From the NCBI GenBank assembly GCA_016763855.1, contig JAESSY010000194.1, positions 1-64,000 of the forward strand: a DNA stretch of 64,000 bases. Direction: 5' to 3'. The DNA is from Pseudomonadales bacterium. Its GTDB lineage: Bacteria > Pseudomonadota > Gammaproteobacteria > Pseudomonadales > Azotimanducaceae. A program made the translations under genes and the position numbers. Numbering within the stretch: the stretch's first letter is position 1; every line of letters starts with the position of its first letter. The notes beneath the pieces were generated by a model. It was given only the letters and a program-made list of their open reading frames with translations. It was not told the origin of the DNA and made no database searches. Below are positions 52,726-63,300 of the stretch, in pieces.

Positions 52726-53232
52726 CTATTTCTCTGGTGTTGGCATAGTCATTTGACCAAATCCGCCAACTAGTACGTCAGCCTTGTATTCAGTTCCCTT
52801 TGAATCAACCAAAACTACTACAAAAGAATCCCCTGTTTTTAATTGTCTTTGAAGCCTCATCAACATGATATGTTTACCCCCAGGCAATAGATCAATATAA
52901 GCTGAACCAGGTATACGTAAAGGATCTATCTGACGCATTCTCATCATGCCATCTATTTCTACGCTTTCATGTATCTCACTCATTCCAGCCACCTCCGAAT
53001 ACACACGGGTTATCTCAAGTGCTTGATCACCTCTATTGTTTAAGCGAGCATAAATAGCACCCATCGGAGCGCCCGGTGCCACTGCCCGTGCAAAGGCATT
53101 TTCAACTTCGAGCCCAGCAGCATAGGAAGAAGATACAAAGACGAATTGCACAAACAAAATCAACATGTTGCTCGAGTTCTTAGCGCTCTTAATTTTCTTT
53201 CTTTTAAAAATAGCGGTTCTAAATATGGACAT
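52726..53232 (-). CDS. PCu(A)C-type periplasmic copper chaperone
   Basis: 168 aa. A basic N-terminal signal peptide (KRKKIKSAKNSSNMLILFVQFVFVSSSYAA) is followed by the copper-binding domain. The ligands fit H-M-x-H-x-M: SEIHESVEIDGMMRMR with PGGKHIMLM, and FARAVAPGAPMGAIYARL opens the domain. PCu(A)C delivers Cu(I) to cytochrome oxidase Cu-A or to cbb3 oxidase, which fits the cco locus elsewhere in this window. The predicted start may include a long n-region; a later Met (residue 23) is possible. Confidence 0.9.
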   Translation of the reverse strand: MSIFRTAIFKRKKIKSAKNSSNMLILFVQFVFVSSSYAAGLEVENAFARAVAPGAPMGAIYARLNNRGDQALEITRVYSEVAGMSEIHESVEIDGMMRMRQIDPLRIPGSAYIDLLPGGKHIMLMRLQRQLKTGDSFVVVLVDSKGTEYKADVLVGGFGQMTMPTPEK

Positions 53233-53384
53233 TCTAGATATGGACCTCTAATCTTCTTGAATCTTTAAGTGCATCCAGTATAACACTCTATCCGAATTTT
53301 TAGGGCGATAGCCTAAGGCATCTGTTAAACTGTGCGCCTTCTCCGCACACTCTCAAGCCAACCCAGAGAATAGCACCACAAAAT

Positions 53385-53975
53385 ATGAAAAAAATTGGGA
53401 TCCTAGTCTCCCATCAAGGCACAAATTTTCAAGCAATTGTCGATGCTTGCGATACGGGGCGAATAGGCGCGAAAATCGTCGTTGCTATCAGTAACAATAG
53501 TCAATCGGAAGGCCTAAAAAGAGCACGTCGAGCAAGTATTGAAGCTGTCCACTTATCCAGCTCGACTCATCCCAATCCCGATGATCTCGATGCAGCCATA
53601 GCCAGAGTATTTGAGAGTCGCAATGTTGATATAGTTGTAACAGCGGGTTACATGAAGAAGCTGGGGTCTATTACACTCAGAAAGTTCTCCGGCAAAATTC
53701 TAAATGTACATCCATCCTTACTACCAAAGCATGGTGGTAAAGGAATGTTTGGCATGAATGTCCACAAGGCTGTCATTAAAGCAGGAGATTCAGAATCAGG
53801 CATCACCATTCATTGGCTAGACGAACAATATGATACTGGCCCCTTAATTGCTCAAAAGAGAGTACGGGTCTTTGATGGAGACACACCGGAGTCCCTTGCA
53901 AAACGTATACTCGTTGAAGAACACGAATTACTTGTGGCGACCCTGGAAAAACTAACAAAGGATGGAGAAATTTAG
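53385..53975 (+). CDS. purN: Phosphoribosylglycinamide formyltransferase-like PurN
   Basis: 196 aa. ILVSHQGTNFQAIVDACDTGRIGAKIVVAISNN at the start, then VDIVVTAGYMKKLG and the catalytic segment ILNVHPSLLPKHGGKGMFGMNVHKAV and GITIHWLDEQYDTGPLIAQ with His and Asp. It transfers the formyl group of 10-formyl-THF to GAR in purine synthesis. The KHGGKGMFG loop differs from the form usual in gammaproteobacteria and looks like PurN of Bacteroidetes. The next gene follows at once. Confidence 0.87.
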   Translation: MKKIGILVSHQGTNFQAIVDACDTGRIGAKIVVAISNNSQSEGLKRARRASIEAVHLSSSTHPNPDDLDAAIARVFESRNVDIVVTAGYMKKLGSITLRKFSGKILNVHPSLLPKHGGKGMFGMNVHKAVIKAGDSESGITIHWLDEQYDTGPLIAQKRVRVFDGDTPESLAKRILVEEHELLVATLEKLTKDGEI

Positions 53976-54986
53976 ATGAACCCAGATTCGAGAGCCCCTA
54001 TTGCCTTGATGACATGTGAATCCGGCAGGGAGTTTGCTCAAAGTGTCGCGGACCATATGGGCCTCCCCCTTGTACCCACCACTGAGACCTGGTTCGCCTG
54101 CGGTGAAGGAAAAATGGAAATCAGAGCTAACGTTCGCGGACACGATATCTACATTTTTCAGTCAACTGTAGGAGTACAAGACTCATTTTCTGTTTATGAC
54201 CGCTTTGTTATGTTGTTACATTGCGTAGAAGCCGCCGCCCTGTCCGACGCTCAATATATTACCGTCATCACACCTTATTATCCTGGTGCCCGACAAGATA
54301 AACGCAAAGGCCGAACCCGAGAAGGAATTAGTGCGGGTTTATTTGCAAGAATGCTTCAGGCAGCGGGTGCTAATCGCGTGCTTAGTGTCGAAATACATAA
54401 TGATGCGATAGCAGGTATGTTTAATCCTGCGGTCGCTCACCTCGAAAATGTGTTTTTGACCCGCCACTTAGTAGAATGGTTAAGTGAAGAAAATTTAGTG
54501 GGAGATGTTGTCGTTTCTCCTGATGTTGGATATCTCGAAAGAGCACGAGCCTACGCCGAAGAACTATCAGCTGATCTAGCAGTACTGTCAAAGGAACGCG
54601 ATTACTCTAAGCCTAACAAAGTGTTCAGATCAACATTAATAGGTGATGTAAATAATAAAAATGTTTTGTTGGTAGATGACATTGTTGACTCTGCAGGGTC
54701 CGTCGTCGCAGCAATAGACGAGCTGAAATCCCATGGCGCACTCAATATTGTCGTTGCTTGTTCGCATCCCATCATGTCTGGACCTGCATGGAAGCGGCTT
54801 TCTAAAGTCTATGAAAGCGCTAAACACGAAAACTGGTCCTTTGATTTCGTCGGTACAAGTACCGTAGAACACCAAAATACGCCAAACTGGTATCATTGCT
54901 TCCACATTGAGAAGTTAATCGGCACCATTATCCAGAAAATCAATTCTCGCGGCAGCGTCGCCAAAGTTCATAAGGATCGTGAGTAA
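53976..54986 (+). CDS. Ribose-phosphate pyrophosphokinase-like protein
   Basis: 336 aa, PRPP synthetase fold. ITPYYPGARQDKRKGRTREGISAGLFARML carries the ATP/flexible loop, VVVSPDVGYLERARAYAEEL the metal/catalytic region and VLLVDDIVDSAGSV the PRPP-binding loop. Changes from canonical Prs include VEIHND in place of DLHxxQ and DIVDSAGS in place of DDMVDTAGT. It is longer than Prs (about 315 aa). It begins on the base after the purN stop. Whether it makes PRPP or is a regulatory homologue is open. Confidence 0.85.
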   Translation: MNPDSRAPIALMTCESGREFAQSVADHMGLPLVPTTETWFACGEGKMEIRANVRGHDIYIFQSTVGVQDSFSVYDRFVMLLHCVEAAALSDAQYITVITPYYPGARQDKRKGRTREGISAGLFARMLQAAGANRVLSVEIHNDAIAGMFNPAVAHLENVFLTRHLVEWLSEENLVGDVVVSPDVGYLERARAYAEELSADLAVLSKERDYSKPNKVFRSTLIGDVNNKNVLLVDDIVDSAGSVVAAIDELKSHGALNIVVACSHPIMSGPAWKRLSKVYESAKHENWSFDFVGTSTVEHQNTPNWYHCFHIEKLIGTIIQKINSRGSVAKVHKDRE

Positions 54987-55137
54987 GAATTGTATAAATA
55001 GCATCCTAGTATCAACAATCGCATAAAAAATCCGATATCAATACGAAATGGGAATTGATATCTCAGTTCAAAAGCTGATTTACCAAGAATCAATAGATGA
55101 ACTATGTCATAATTTTTAGCTCTATAGGATGAAAAAC

Positions 55138-55335
55138 ATGAATGCCCGTATCCAGCACATTTTTGTCCAAAGTGTTTGGCCTGAAAGGGTCAATTCGTTA
55201 ACAATGAATCAGGCATCAGAATTCGTTAAGTTGGCAGATGCAGCTAAACTTCATGACGACGGCAATACTGACAATCGACACTGTAGCCATCTGGCAGCCA
55301 TTGCCGTAAATAGCGCAATGCAGAATTCCTTTTAG
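55138..55335 (+). CDS. Small hypothetical protein (65-68 aa) before the propeller kinase
   Basis: No family recognised. Starts at ATG 55129 or, with better spacing from AGGA, 55138. It ends 4 bp before the start of the large hybrid kinase, which suggests a shared operon. The composition (RIQHIFVQSVWPERVNSLT, then an Asp/Asn-rich middle and HLAAIAVNSAM) shows no membrane segment. Real-gene status is uncertain. Confidence 0.4.
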   Translation: MNARIQHIFVQSVWPERVNSLTMNQASEFVKLADAAKLHDDGNTDNRHCSHLAAIAVNSAMQNSF

Positions 55336-55339
55336 TGGG

Positions 55340-58300
55340 ATGGCCTCACTAATAAAGGAACAACATGAGGGCTATAAAAACATCAACTACAAAGCGATTT
55401 TGTTACTCTTTCTCTGTATTTTCGCTCAAGATCTGGCCCTAGCAAATTCAAAACAAATCAATGACCGTTTCCAACATTTAAGCAAACTCGACGGGCTCTC
55501 TCAGTCCTATGTCTACACTATTGAGCAAGATCCAAAAGGATATATGTGGTTTGGTACCCAGGAAGGCTTAAATCGATACGACGGTTATGAATTCAAAACC
55601 TTCTATCACGATCCTGAAGACCAAAGTTCTCTTCCAAACAATACAATCAGAAGCCTCCTTATTGACGATACAGGCACTCTATGGATTGGCACCGACGGCG
55701 GTCTCGCCCAGTATCACCCGGACACGGAATCTTTCACCAATTTCGCTCATCAGGCGGATATCGACACATCTCTATCCACCAATCGAATACGCATCCTATT
55801 CGAAGACAGCAAAAGTAGACTATGGATAGGAACTGATGGAGCAGGCTTGAACCTTTTAGACAAAGAAACTCAGTTATTTGACCGAAATCCCACGGCGCTA
55901 AATAATATTCTGAACCACCGCATATGGGCTATTCATGAGAGCAGTGATGGCTTGATTTGGATTGGTACTGAAAACGGTCTGGTTAATATTCAGTTAGACA
56001 CTCTGACAACAACAGTTTTTACTCACGATGAACTCGATCTAGATAGTTTAAGCGGAAACCATGTTCGCGCAATTCTTGAAGACAATACGGGCTCTCTCTG
56101 GGTTGGCACTCACAATAGTGGCCTCAATCGATATGATGCAAATTCAGAAAAATTTGTAAGGTTCCAGGCTCAAGGTAATGATGGAAGTATTAGCGGGAAC
56201 AGAATTACAAGCATATTCCAAAGTGCTTCAGGAAAGTTATGGATTGCAACGCTAAATGGTCTGAACATTTGGAAACCTAAAACCCAATCCTTTGAGCGCG
56301 TCCTCGAAAATCGTAATGAAATCATGTCGATTTACCAAGACAGGGGCAATCTCATTTGGATTGGCTCCTATCAGGGACTCAGCAGATGGAATCCTGCTAA
56401 CGAAGTGATGTTGCACTACGAAGTAGCCGATGGACTGAGTGATAACACCATCACCTCTTTCGCAGAAGATGCGGCTGGAAAAATCTGGATAGGTACTTTT
56501 GGCGGAGGGCTAAATCTCTATGATCCTGAAACTGCTTCCTTCGAGCAAATCATTCAGCACCCAAAGGAACCCAATTCAGTTCCTGAGGATAGGGTAATGG
56601 CTCTGGAATTCGGGAAAAAAGACACGCTATGGATTGCAACACGATCAAACGGTCTTACAAAATTAGAGATAGTAGATTCTGACAAACGATTTACCACTTA
56701 CAAACACGATGACAACATAGCGGATAGTTTGAGCGCTAACGGTGTCACATCAATACTCTATGATTCAAATGCAGATCTTTGGGTAGGTACTTACGGTGGC
56801 GGGCTAAACAAATTTGACTCAAAACAAACAACCTTTAAACACTTCAAACTGAATCCTAACGAACTCAACTCTCTTAGTAGCGATCGCATTCTTGCACTCT
56901 ATCAATGTTCTGATGATCTAATTTGGATCGGCACCGATGGCGGAGGATTAAACTCACTGGATCCAAAAACCGAAGCAATAAAACTGTATAAACACAATTC
57001 AGATGACAGTCTCAGCCTGCCTAGTGATTCAATCACTATGATAACTGAGGATGTGAATGGAAACCTATGGATAGGAACTCAAGGCGCGGGCCTTGCCCTT
57101 TGGCGCGCCTCGGACAGACGTAATGGCTTGTATCGTACGAAGATATATAGCGCCCAACATGGGCTGCCGGGGAACACTATTTACGGTGGAGAATGGGATT
57201 CACAGGGTGATCTATGGTTAAGTACTGGTAATGGATTGACTAAATTCAATATTGAGCGGGAAGAATTTACGACATTTGGAGTAGTAGATGGTTTGCAACA
57301 TACGGAGTTTAACCATGCTGCAAGCCTGAGAACATCGACTGGTAGGCTTTATTTTGGTGGCATCAACGGATTTAATAGCTTCCACCCAGACCAAATAAAA
57401 TTAAATGCCCATGCACCTCCTTCGGTCATCACTCGTGTAAGCAAACTCAACATCCCTCTCTCCATTGCGGAAATCAAGGACAATCACTTTACCCTTGGGT
57501 ATGCCGATTATGTGGTGGCATTTAACTACGCCGGACTCGACTTTACTGCACCAGACAAAAACACCTTTAAATATAAATTAGACGGCCTAGATAACGATTG
57601 GATTTTCGCCGGACAAACCCATATGGCAACCTATACAAATCTATCACCAGGGGAATATCAATTTAAAGTCAAAGCTGCTAACAACAAAGGACTTTGGAGT
57701 GTTGAGGAAGCAACAATTAATTTCACTGTTCTTGCAGCCCCTTGGTTTACCTGGTGGGCCTACACAGGCTATTTTTTAATCTCGATTACCCTCGCCTTCT
57801 TTCTCCTTCGCGGACAATACGAAAAAGTACGTCACGCAAGACAAATTATATTAATGAACGAGACGATCGAAAGTGAAATAACTAACAGACATAAGAAAGA
57901 AGCTGAACTCGAACACGAAAAAAATCTAAACCGACGATATCTGGAAGTGGCCGAGGTCATTTTGTTGAATCTGGATAAAGATGGAAGGGTGCTAGCCATC
58001 AATAACAAAGGTGCTAGAATTTTACAGGAAAGCCCAAAAAATATAATTAATCAAAAATGGTTAGACTTTGTACCAGATGCTCATAAAGGGGAGGTAGAAA
58101 AAACCATCTCTGCATTTTTTGGTTCTACATCACAATCAAATAATGAATATCTTGAGTATCCCATTTTAAGGGCTGATGGATCAGAAAGCTTGATACTCTG
58201 GCACTCGGCCGCTTCAGAAGATTCTCTCCTAGCTTCAGGAATGGATGTGACGGAACTCAGAAACCTCGAAAGAGCAGTACGACTCAAAGAAAAAATGGCC

Positions 58301-59428
58301 GTCATTGGTAGCCTCGCGAGTGGGATTGCCCATGACTTCAACAATATTTTGATGGCAATTTATGGGTATAGCGTCCTGTGTTTAGAAAAAGTGAGAGGTG
58401 ACGATGAAGTCACTGAGCACTTAAACAGAATAGTAAGTGCTTCTGACAGAGCAAGCTCACTTATCGAACGCCTCCTCTCCTTTGTTCAGAAAAAAGAAAC
58501 CGATCTAGTTGCTTGTAATCTTGCGCCTACAATTGAAGAAGCATGCGACCTTCTAAAGGGAAGCTTACCAAGTACGATATTACTGACCGTCGATTTGCAA
58601 AAAGATCTCCCTTCAGTGCTGGCTGATACAACCCAAATACACCAACTTGTTATGAACCTCTGCACCAATGCAGGGAAAGCGATGCAAGCACAGGGGGGGG
58701 GTTTAAGCGTTGAAGCATATGCACGAATATTCAACGCAGAAGAACTTCCCCCTAACTCAGGGCTGCTGTCCGGAATGCATTTTGTATTATCCATTAGCGA
58801 CAGCGGCATTGGTATTGATACGGATAGTATCGACCAAATTTTTACGCCATTTTACAGCAACACAGAGCTTGGCTTTGGCATTCAGGGTCAAAGTACCGGA
58901 CTCGGCTTGTCCATAGTTCATTCCATAGTAACGGGTCATAACGGTTATATCGATGTTCGTAGCAAGCTAAACCTTGGATCAACTTTCACTGTCTACCTGC
59001 CTTGCGTGAGTGAAATAATTGTCGAAGCCCCCGCGGATAACATCTCTGACAACAAATCCGAGGGCCATATTATCGTAGTCGATGACGAAGAATTTGTTCG
59101 AGACGTGTGTAAGACCATGCTAAGTAGAATGGGATATACAGTAACTGACTTTGACAATGCCCACGATGCTTTAAAATTGTTACAGAGCAACATTGAGAAT
59201 GTTGACCTTATACTGACAGATGAAACCATGCCTGGAATGACCGGTTCAGAATTGGCAGGAAAGGTACGAGAGTTTGATAAAAGCACTGCCATCATAATCG
59301 TCAGTGGTCACTTGCAGCCTTTTAAGGAAACTGAAAATACTTTCTTTTTACGTAAACCCTTCTCTCGAGACGCAATAAAGAAAATAGTGAATCAAGCAAT
59401 GGACTCAGAAAGAAACCAAACTCCCTAG
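55340..59428 (+). CDS. Two-component propeller hybrid sensor kinase
   Basis: 1362 aa, one of the largest genes here. A signal peptide (KAILLLFLCIFAQDLALA) leads to a periplasmic part of repeated Reg_prop segments (GLSQSYVYTIEQDPKGYMWFGT, and many LWIGTDGGGL-type repeats) forming two beta-propellers, then a Y_Y_Y domain (AGLDFTAPDKNTFKYKLDGLD). One transmembrane helix (near 805-827) and a PAS domain precede HisKA (GSLASGIAHDFNNIL), HATPase (NLCTNAGKAM, STGLGLSIVHSI) and a receiver (IVVDDEEFVRDV, acceptor Asp in LTDETMPGMTG). Such sensors usually detect carbohydrates, but the ligand and any DNA-binding partner are unknown. Confidence 0.92.
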   Translation: MASLIKEQHEGYKNINYKAILLLFLCIFAQDLALANSKQINDRFQHLSKLDGLSQSYVYTIEQDPKGYMWFGTQEGLNRYDGYEFKTFYHDPEDQSSLPNNTIRSLLIDDTGTLWIGTDGGLAQYHPDTESFTNFAHQADIDTSLSTNRIRILFEDSKSRLWIGTDGAGLNLLDKETQLFDRNPTALNNILNHRIWAIHESSDGLIWIGTENGLVNIQLDTLTTTVFTHDELDLDSLSGNHVRAILEDNTGSLWVGTHNSGLNRYDANSEKFVRFQAQGNDGSISGNRITSIFQSASGKLWIATLNGLNIWKPKTQSFERVLENRNEIMSIYQDRGNLIWIGSYQGLSRWNPANEVMLHYEVADGLSDNTITSFAEDAAGKIWIGTFGGGLNLYDPETASFEQIIQHPKEPNSVPEDRVMALEFGKKDTLWIATRSNGLTKLEIVDSDKRFTTYKHDDNIADSLSANGVTSILYDSNADLWVGTYGGGLNKFDSKQTTFKHFKLNPNELNSLSSDRILALYQCSDDLIWIGTDGGGLNSLDPKTEAIKLYKHNSDDSLSLPSDSITMITEDVNGNLWIGTQGAGLALWRASDRRNGLYRTKIYSAQHGLPGNTIYGGEWDSQGDLWLSTGNGLTKFNIEREEFTTFGVVDGLQHTEFNHAASLRTSTGRLYFGGINGFNSFHPDQIKLNAHAPPSVITRVSKLNIPLSIAEIKDNHFTLGYADYVVAFNYAGLDFTAPDKNTFKYKLDGLDNDWIFAGQTHMATYTNLSPGEYQFKVKAANNKGLWSVEEATINFTVLAAPWFTWWAYTGYFLISITLAFFLLRGQYEKVRHARQIILMNETIESEITNRHKKEAELEHEKNLNRRYLEVAEVILLNLDKDGRVLAINNKGARILQESPKNIINQKWLDFVPDAHKGEVEKTISAFFGSTSQSNNEYLEYPILRADGSESLILWHSAASEDSLLASGMDVTELRNLERAVRLKEKMAVIGSLASGIAHDFNNILMAIYGYSVLCLEKVRGDDEVTEHLNRIVSASDRASSLIERLLSFVQKKETDLVACNLAPTIEEACDLLKGSLPSTILLTVDLQKDLPSVLADTTQIHQLVMNLCTNAGKAMQAQGGGLSVEAYARIFNAEELPPNSGLLSGMHFVLSISDSGIGIDTDSIDQIFTPFYSNTELGFGIQGQSTGLGLSIVHSIVTGHNGYIDVRSKLNLGSTFTVYLPCVSEIIVEAPADNISDNKSEGHIIVVDDEEFVRDVCKTMLSRMGYTVTDFDNAHDALKLLQSNIENVDLILTDETMPGMTGSELAGKVREFDKSTAIIIVSGHLQPFKETENTFFLRKPFSRDAIKKIVNQAMDSERNQTP

Positions 59429-59449
59429 CGAACCAAATCTTACCTCCAA

Positions 59450-59962
59450 CTACAATCCTAACTTAGAAAGAAAAACCAGGCCGACTTCGCCAGAGATACG
59501 CCATTGCTCTGGCACTATTTCCCGAAATACCACTGCCAAGAACGCATGAGAGATTGCGATTGCATACCAATTTCCATATTTTTGGTAGCGGGCATACCAT
59601 AATAAACCCATTACAAAGGTGACGTTCATGAGTGAAAAGTTCGGAAAGTGTAGGTAGCTAAAAATTGCAGCACTTAACACGAGGGTATACTTGGGTACTA
59701 GCACATTTAACCGAGGAAAAATGTACGCGACGATTATGTATTGTTGTACTAGAGCCCACGCGACGTAGTAACCCAAAGCAGGTATAGCTACTGCCGTTAG
59801 AATGGAGCCCTCTGAGCTCATCGCTAAAACTCCGAACATTGGTAAGAGCGTAATGACCAGTAAGCTAAGCCAGGATTGCCAGGGACTGGTGATGGAGTAA
59901 TTAAAATTCGCCGGCTTCAGCAAATAAAAATTGAAACCTAATGCAATCAAAAAAACGGTCAC
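59450..59962 (-). CDS. CPBP-like intramembrane protein
   Basis: 170 aa, about five transmembrane helices. The CPBP/CAAX layout is visible: motif 1 region WALVQQYIIVAYIFPRL, motif 2 FSYLHFPNF and motif 3 AISHAFLAVVFR. The catalytic EExxxR of motif 1 is QQ here and lacks Arg at the expected place, so protease activity is doubtful. The start is GTG 59962, abutting the stop of a 33-aa ORF. Confidence 0.65.
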   Translation of the reverse strand: MTVFLIALGFNFYLLKPANFNYSITSPWQSWLSLLVITLLPMFGVLAMSSEGSILTAVAIPALGYYVAWALVQQYIIVAYIFPRLNVLVPKYTLVLSAAIFSYLHFPNFSLMNVTFVMGLLWYARYQKYGNWYAIAISHAFLAVVFREIVPEQWRISGEVGLVFLSKLGL

Positions 59963-60064
59963 TCACGTGCAGAGCTTGGCTACCCCTTTGCTGGTGAAAA
60001 AAATAGATTTCACTTTCTGATGTGTTATATATACGAAGACTGACACGAGAATGATGAAGAGCAT
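59963..60064 (-). CDS. Candidate 33-aa membrane peptide upstream of the CPBP gene
   Basis: Reads MLFIILVSVFVYITHQKVKS and ends at TGA, directly followed by the GTG of the CPBP gene (TGAGTG). One hydrophobic helix and a basic tail. No strong ribosome site, so the gene is tentative; the coupling layout is the main support. Confidence 0.35.
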   Translation of the reverse strand: MLFIILVSVFVYITHQKVKSIFFTSKGVAKLCT

Positions 60065-60106
60065 CAATATTTTTACCGTAAAGATTCAACCAAAATCTGA
60101 GCATCC

Positions 60107-60259
60107 TTGACAATAGGCACTATATAGCTGATGCTTTCACCATGACTAGCAATACTTTCAATCTTATAATTAATGATCTACTTATTAATATTCCAAGCTC
60201 AAGAGTGGGTTGAAACTTGCGCAAGCAATTTAAAAAACCCGCCAAGTGGCGGGTTTTTT
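60107..60259 (+). ncRNA. Candidate small RNA or ileS leader ending in a strong terminator
   Basis: A consensus -35 TTGACA (60107-60112) with a modest -10 17 bases on (GATGCT) would start RNA near 60142. A 12-bp perfect terminator hairpin ends at 60259. No upstream plus-strand gene needs this terminator. The RNA would be about 115-120 nt and contains the palindrome CTTGCGCAAG. It could be a free small RNA or an attenuated leader of ileS. No known family is recognised. Confidence 0.35.
60232..60259 (+). terminator. Strong Rho-independent terminator
   Basis: AAAAAACCCGCC-AAGT-GGCGGGTTTTTT is a perfect stem with T-run on the plus strand and A-run on the other, so it can act in both directions. 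It lies 79 bp before the ileS start. Confidence 0.92.
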
Positions 60260-60338
60260 CGTTAAGGCATTATTTCAGAAATATAGCGTAGGATTTGATA
60301 AAACCCACACAAAATTGATTATTAATAGGTAACTTACA

Positions 60339-63300
60339 GTGACCGGCAGTACAGACCCAGCTAACGAATCATTTTCTTTTGTAGAAAGCGAACACAAGAC
60401 ACTTTCTTTTTGGAAAGAAAAAGAGATATTTCAAAAGACGCTCACGCAAACTAGCCAGTCTGCCCCCTATATATTCTATGATGGCCCTCCCTTTGCAACA
60501 GGACTGCCTCATCACGGACATTTAGTCGGTTCAATTTTAAAGGATGCCGTTCCTCGCTACTTCACAATGAAGGGCCGCTATGTTCAACGAAGATTTGGTT
60601 GGGATTGCCACGGTCTGCCTATTGAGCACGAAATAGATAAATCTCTTGGTATGTCTTCTCAGGAAGCCGTTGAAAAACTGGGGATCAAAGGATACAACGA
60701 CGAATGTCGTAGCATCGTACAGCGTTATACAAGCGAATGGGAAACAACCATTTCTCGAATCGGTCGGTGGGTTGACTTTGAAAACGATTACAAAACAATG
60801 GACCCTTGGTATATGGAATCCCTCTGGTGGGTATTCAAACAACTCTGGGAAAAAGATCTAATATATCGAGGTATTAAAGTAGTCCCATTCTCTACTGCGC
60901 TCGGCACTATCCTCTCAAATTTTGAAGCGACTTCAAATTATCAAGATGTGCAGGATCCAGCTGTCACTGTCCTCTTTAAACTAGAAAATGAAGACGCCTA
61001 TATCTCAGCCTGGACTACAACACCGTGGACCCTACCTTCAAATTTAGCACTTTGCGTTGGTGCAAGTATTGACTATATAAAAGTTCACGATGAAGACCTC
61101 AATATTAATTTTTATCTCGCCAAGGCGCTTTTGGAATCCGTAGGAAAAGGAAGGAATCTTGTTGTTCTAGATGAGGTAAAAGGATCGGCACTTGTCGGTA
61201 AAACCTATGAACCTTTATTTGACTACTTCGAAGAGATGAAAAAGGAAGGCGCCTTTCAAATAGTCTCTGACAATTACGTATCAACAGAAAGCGGCACGGG
61301 TATCGTCCATCAAGCCCCCGCATTTGGTGAAGATGACTATCGTGTGTTAAAGGCAGCGAAAATCGACGCTATCGTTTGCCCTATAGACATGGAAGGCAAG
61401 TTCACAGCAGAAGTTACGGATTTCGCCGGCCTCCATGTAAAAGAAGCGGACAAACTCATCATCAAATATCTCAAGGAAAGTGGTGCTCTTTACAAACACG
61501 ACACCATTGTTCACAGTTATCCATTTTGCCCCAGATCCGACACACCTATCATCTATAGGACTATCGATTCTTGGTACGTAAAAGTCGAACAGATGCGGGA
61601 CAAACTCGTTGCTGCAAATCAAGAAATTCACTGGGTTCCTGAGCATATTAAAGGCGGGCGCATGGGCAAGTGGCTTGAAGGCGCCGTTGATTGGGCTATA
61701 TCTCGAAATCGATATTGGGGCACACCTTTACCCATCTGGATAAATGACAAAACTGAAAAACGAGTTTGCATCGGATCGATTGAAGAACTTGAGACTTACA
61801 CAGGCATTCGCGTAAGCGATCTCCACCGAGAAAATGTCGATGACCTGAATTTCACCATAGAGGGAGAAGAAGGCACTTACCGAAGAATCGAAGAAGTATT
61901 AGATTGTTGGTTTGAATCCGGTTCTATGCCCTATGCACAACTTCACTATCCTTTTGAAAATGAAGACGTATTTGACCAAGGCTTTCCAGCAGAATTTATC
62001 GCTGAAGGTCTCGATCAAACTCGGGGATGGTTCTACACCCTTATTGTATTAGGCGTTGCATTATTCGACAAGCACCCTTTCAAAAACGTTATCGTCAACG
62101 GCATTGTGATGGCTGAAGACGGTAAGAAAATGTCAAAGCGATTGAAAAATTATACACCTCCAGATGATTTGATGGAGAAGTACGGCGCCGATGCACTACG
62201 TCTCTATCTCATAAACTCAGGTCTCGTTCGCGCAGAGGAACAACGCTTCTCCGACTCTGGCGTGAAAGACATGGTGCGCCGAGCCCTACTTCCCTGGTTG
62301 AATGCATTTCGGTTTTTTAATACCTATGCCTCCATCGATAATTGGAAAGCATCTGAAAACTATACAGAATCAAGCAACATCATGGACCAATGGATTCTGT
62401 CTCGTTTACAGACACTGAAATCTAACATCGCTCATGAGATGGAAAACTATAGACTATTTAATGTTGTCCCTGCTCTCTTTGAATTTATTGAAGACCTGAC
62501 CAACTGGTATATCCGACTCAACAGATCGCGCTTTTGGAGCGAAGAACTAAGCCCAGATAAGGAAGCCGCGTACCAGACTCTTTATACCACCATTAATGAG
62601 TTAAGTATTAGCATGGCACCTTTCGCGCCCTTTCTGGCGGACACGATCTATGCCGAACTGGTCACATACGCCAAAGGAGATTCATTGGAATCGGTTCACC
62701 TTTGTACTTACCCCGAAGCTGAACAATCCCTGATTCAACCCATGTTGGAGCAAGCTGTCACGAGAATGCAACACATCATTCTTCTCGGTCGCAACAAACG
62801 ACATCAGGAAAAAATTAAAACAAAGTACCCACTATCCCGACTGAGAGTTGTTCACAAAGACAAAGCGCTTTTAGATGAAATTGCCCGATTGGCTGACTAC
62901 ATCCAATCTGAGCTCAATGTGAAGGTCGTTGACTACGACACTGATGAATCTGCCTACATCAATCTATATGCGAAACCGAACTCGCCCATTTTGGGAAAAC
63001 GATTTGGTAAAAATTTTAGAGAAATTAAGCACGAAATCGAAGCACTGGACATCATTGCCATCAATGAGTTTCAGAGAAGTGATCGTCTCGTCTTAAGCAC
63101 CGAATCCTTAACGGACGAAGTTTTCAGCGGCGAAGATATACTCATATTCAGGGAAGCGAGAGAAGGCACAAATGCTATCTCTGACCGCTATATTTCTATT
63201 GATCTGGACTGTACTTTAAACGAAGAACTCATCAACGAAGGCCTCGCGAGAGAAGTGGTCAACCGGATACAAAAATCCAGGAAAGAGCTGGGTTTTAATG

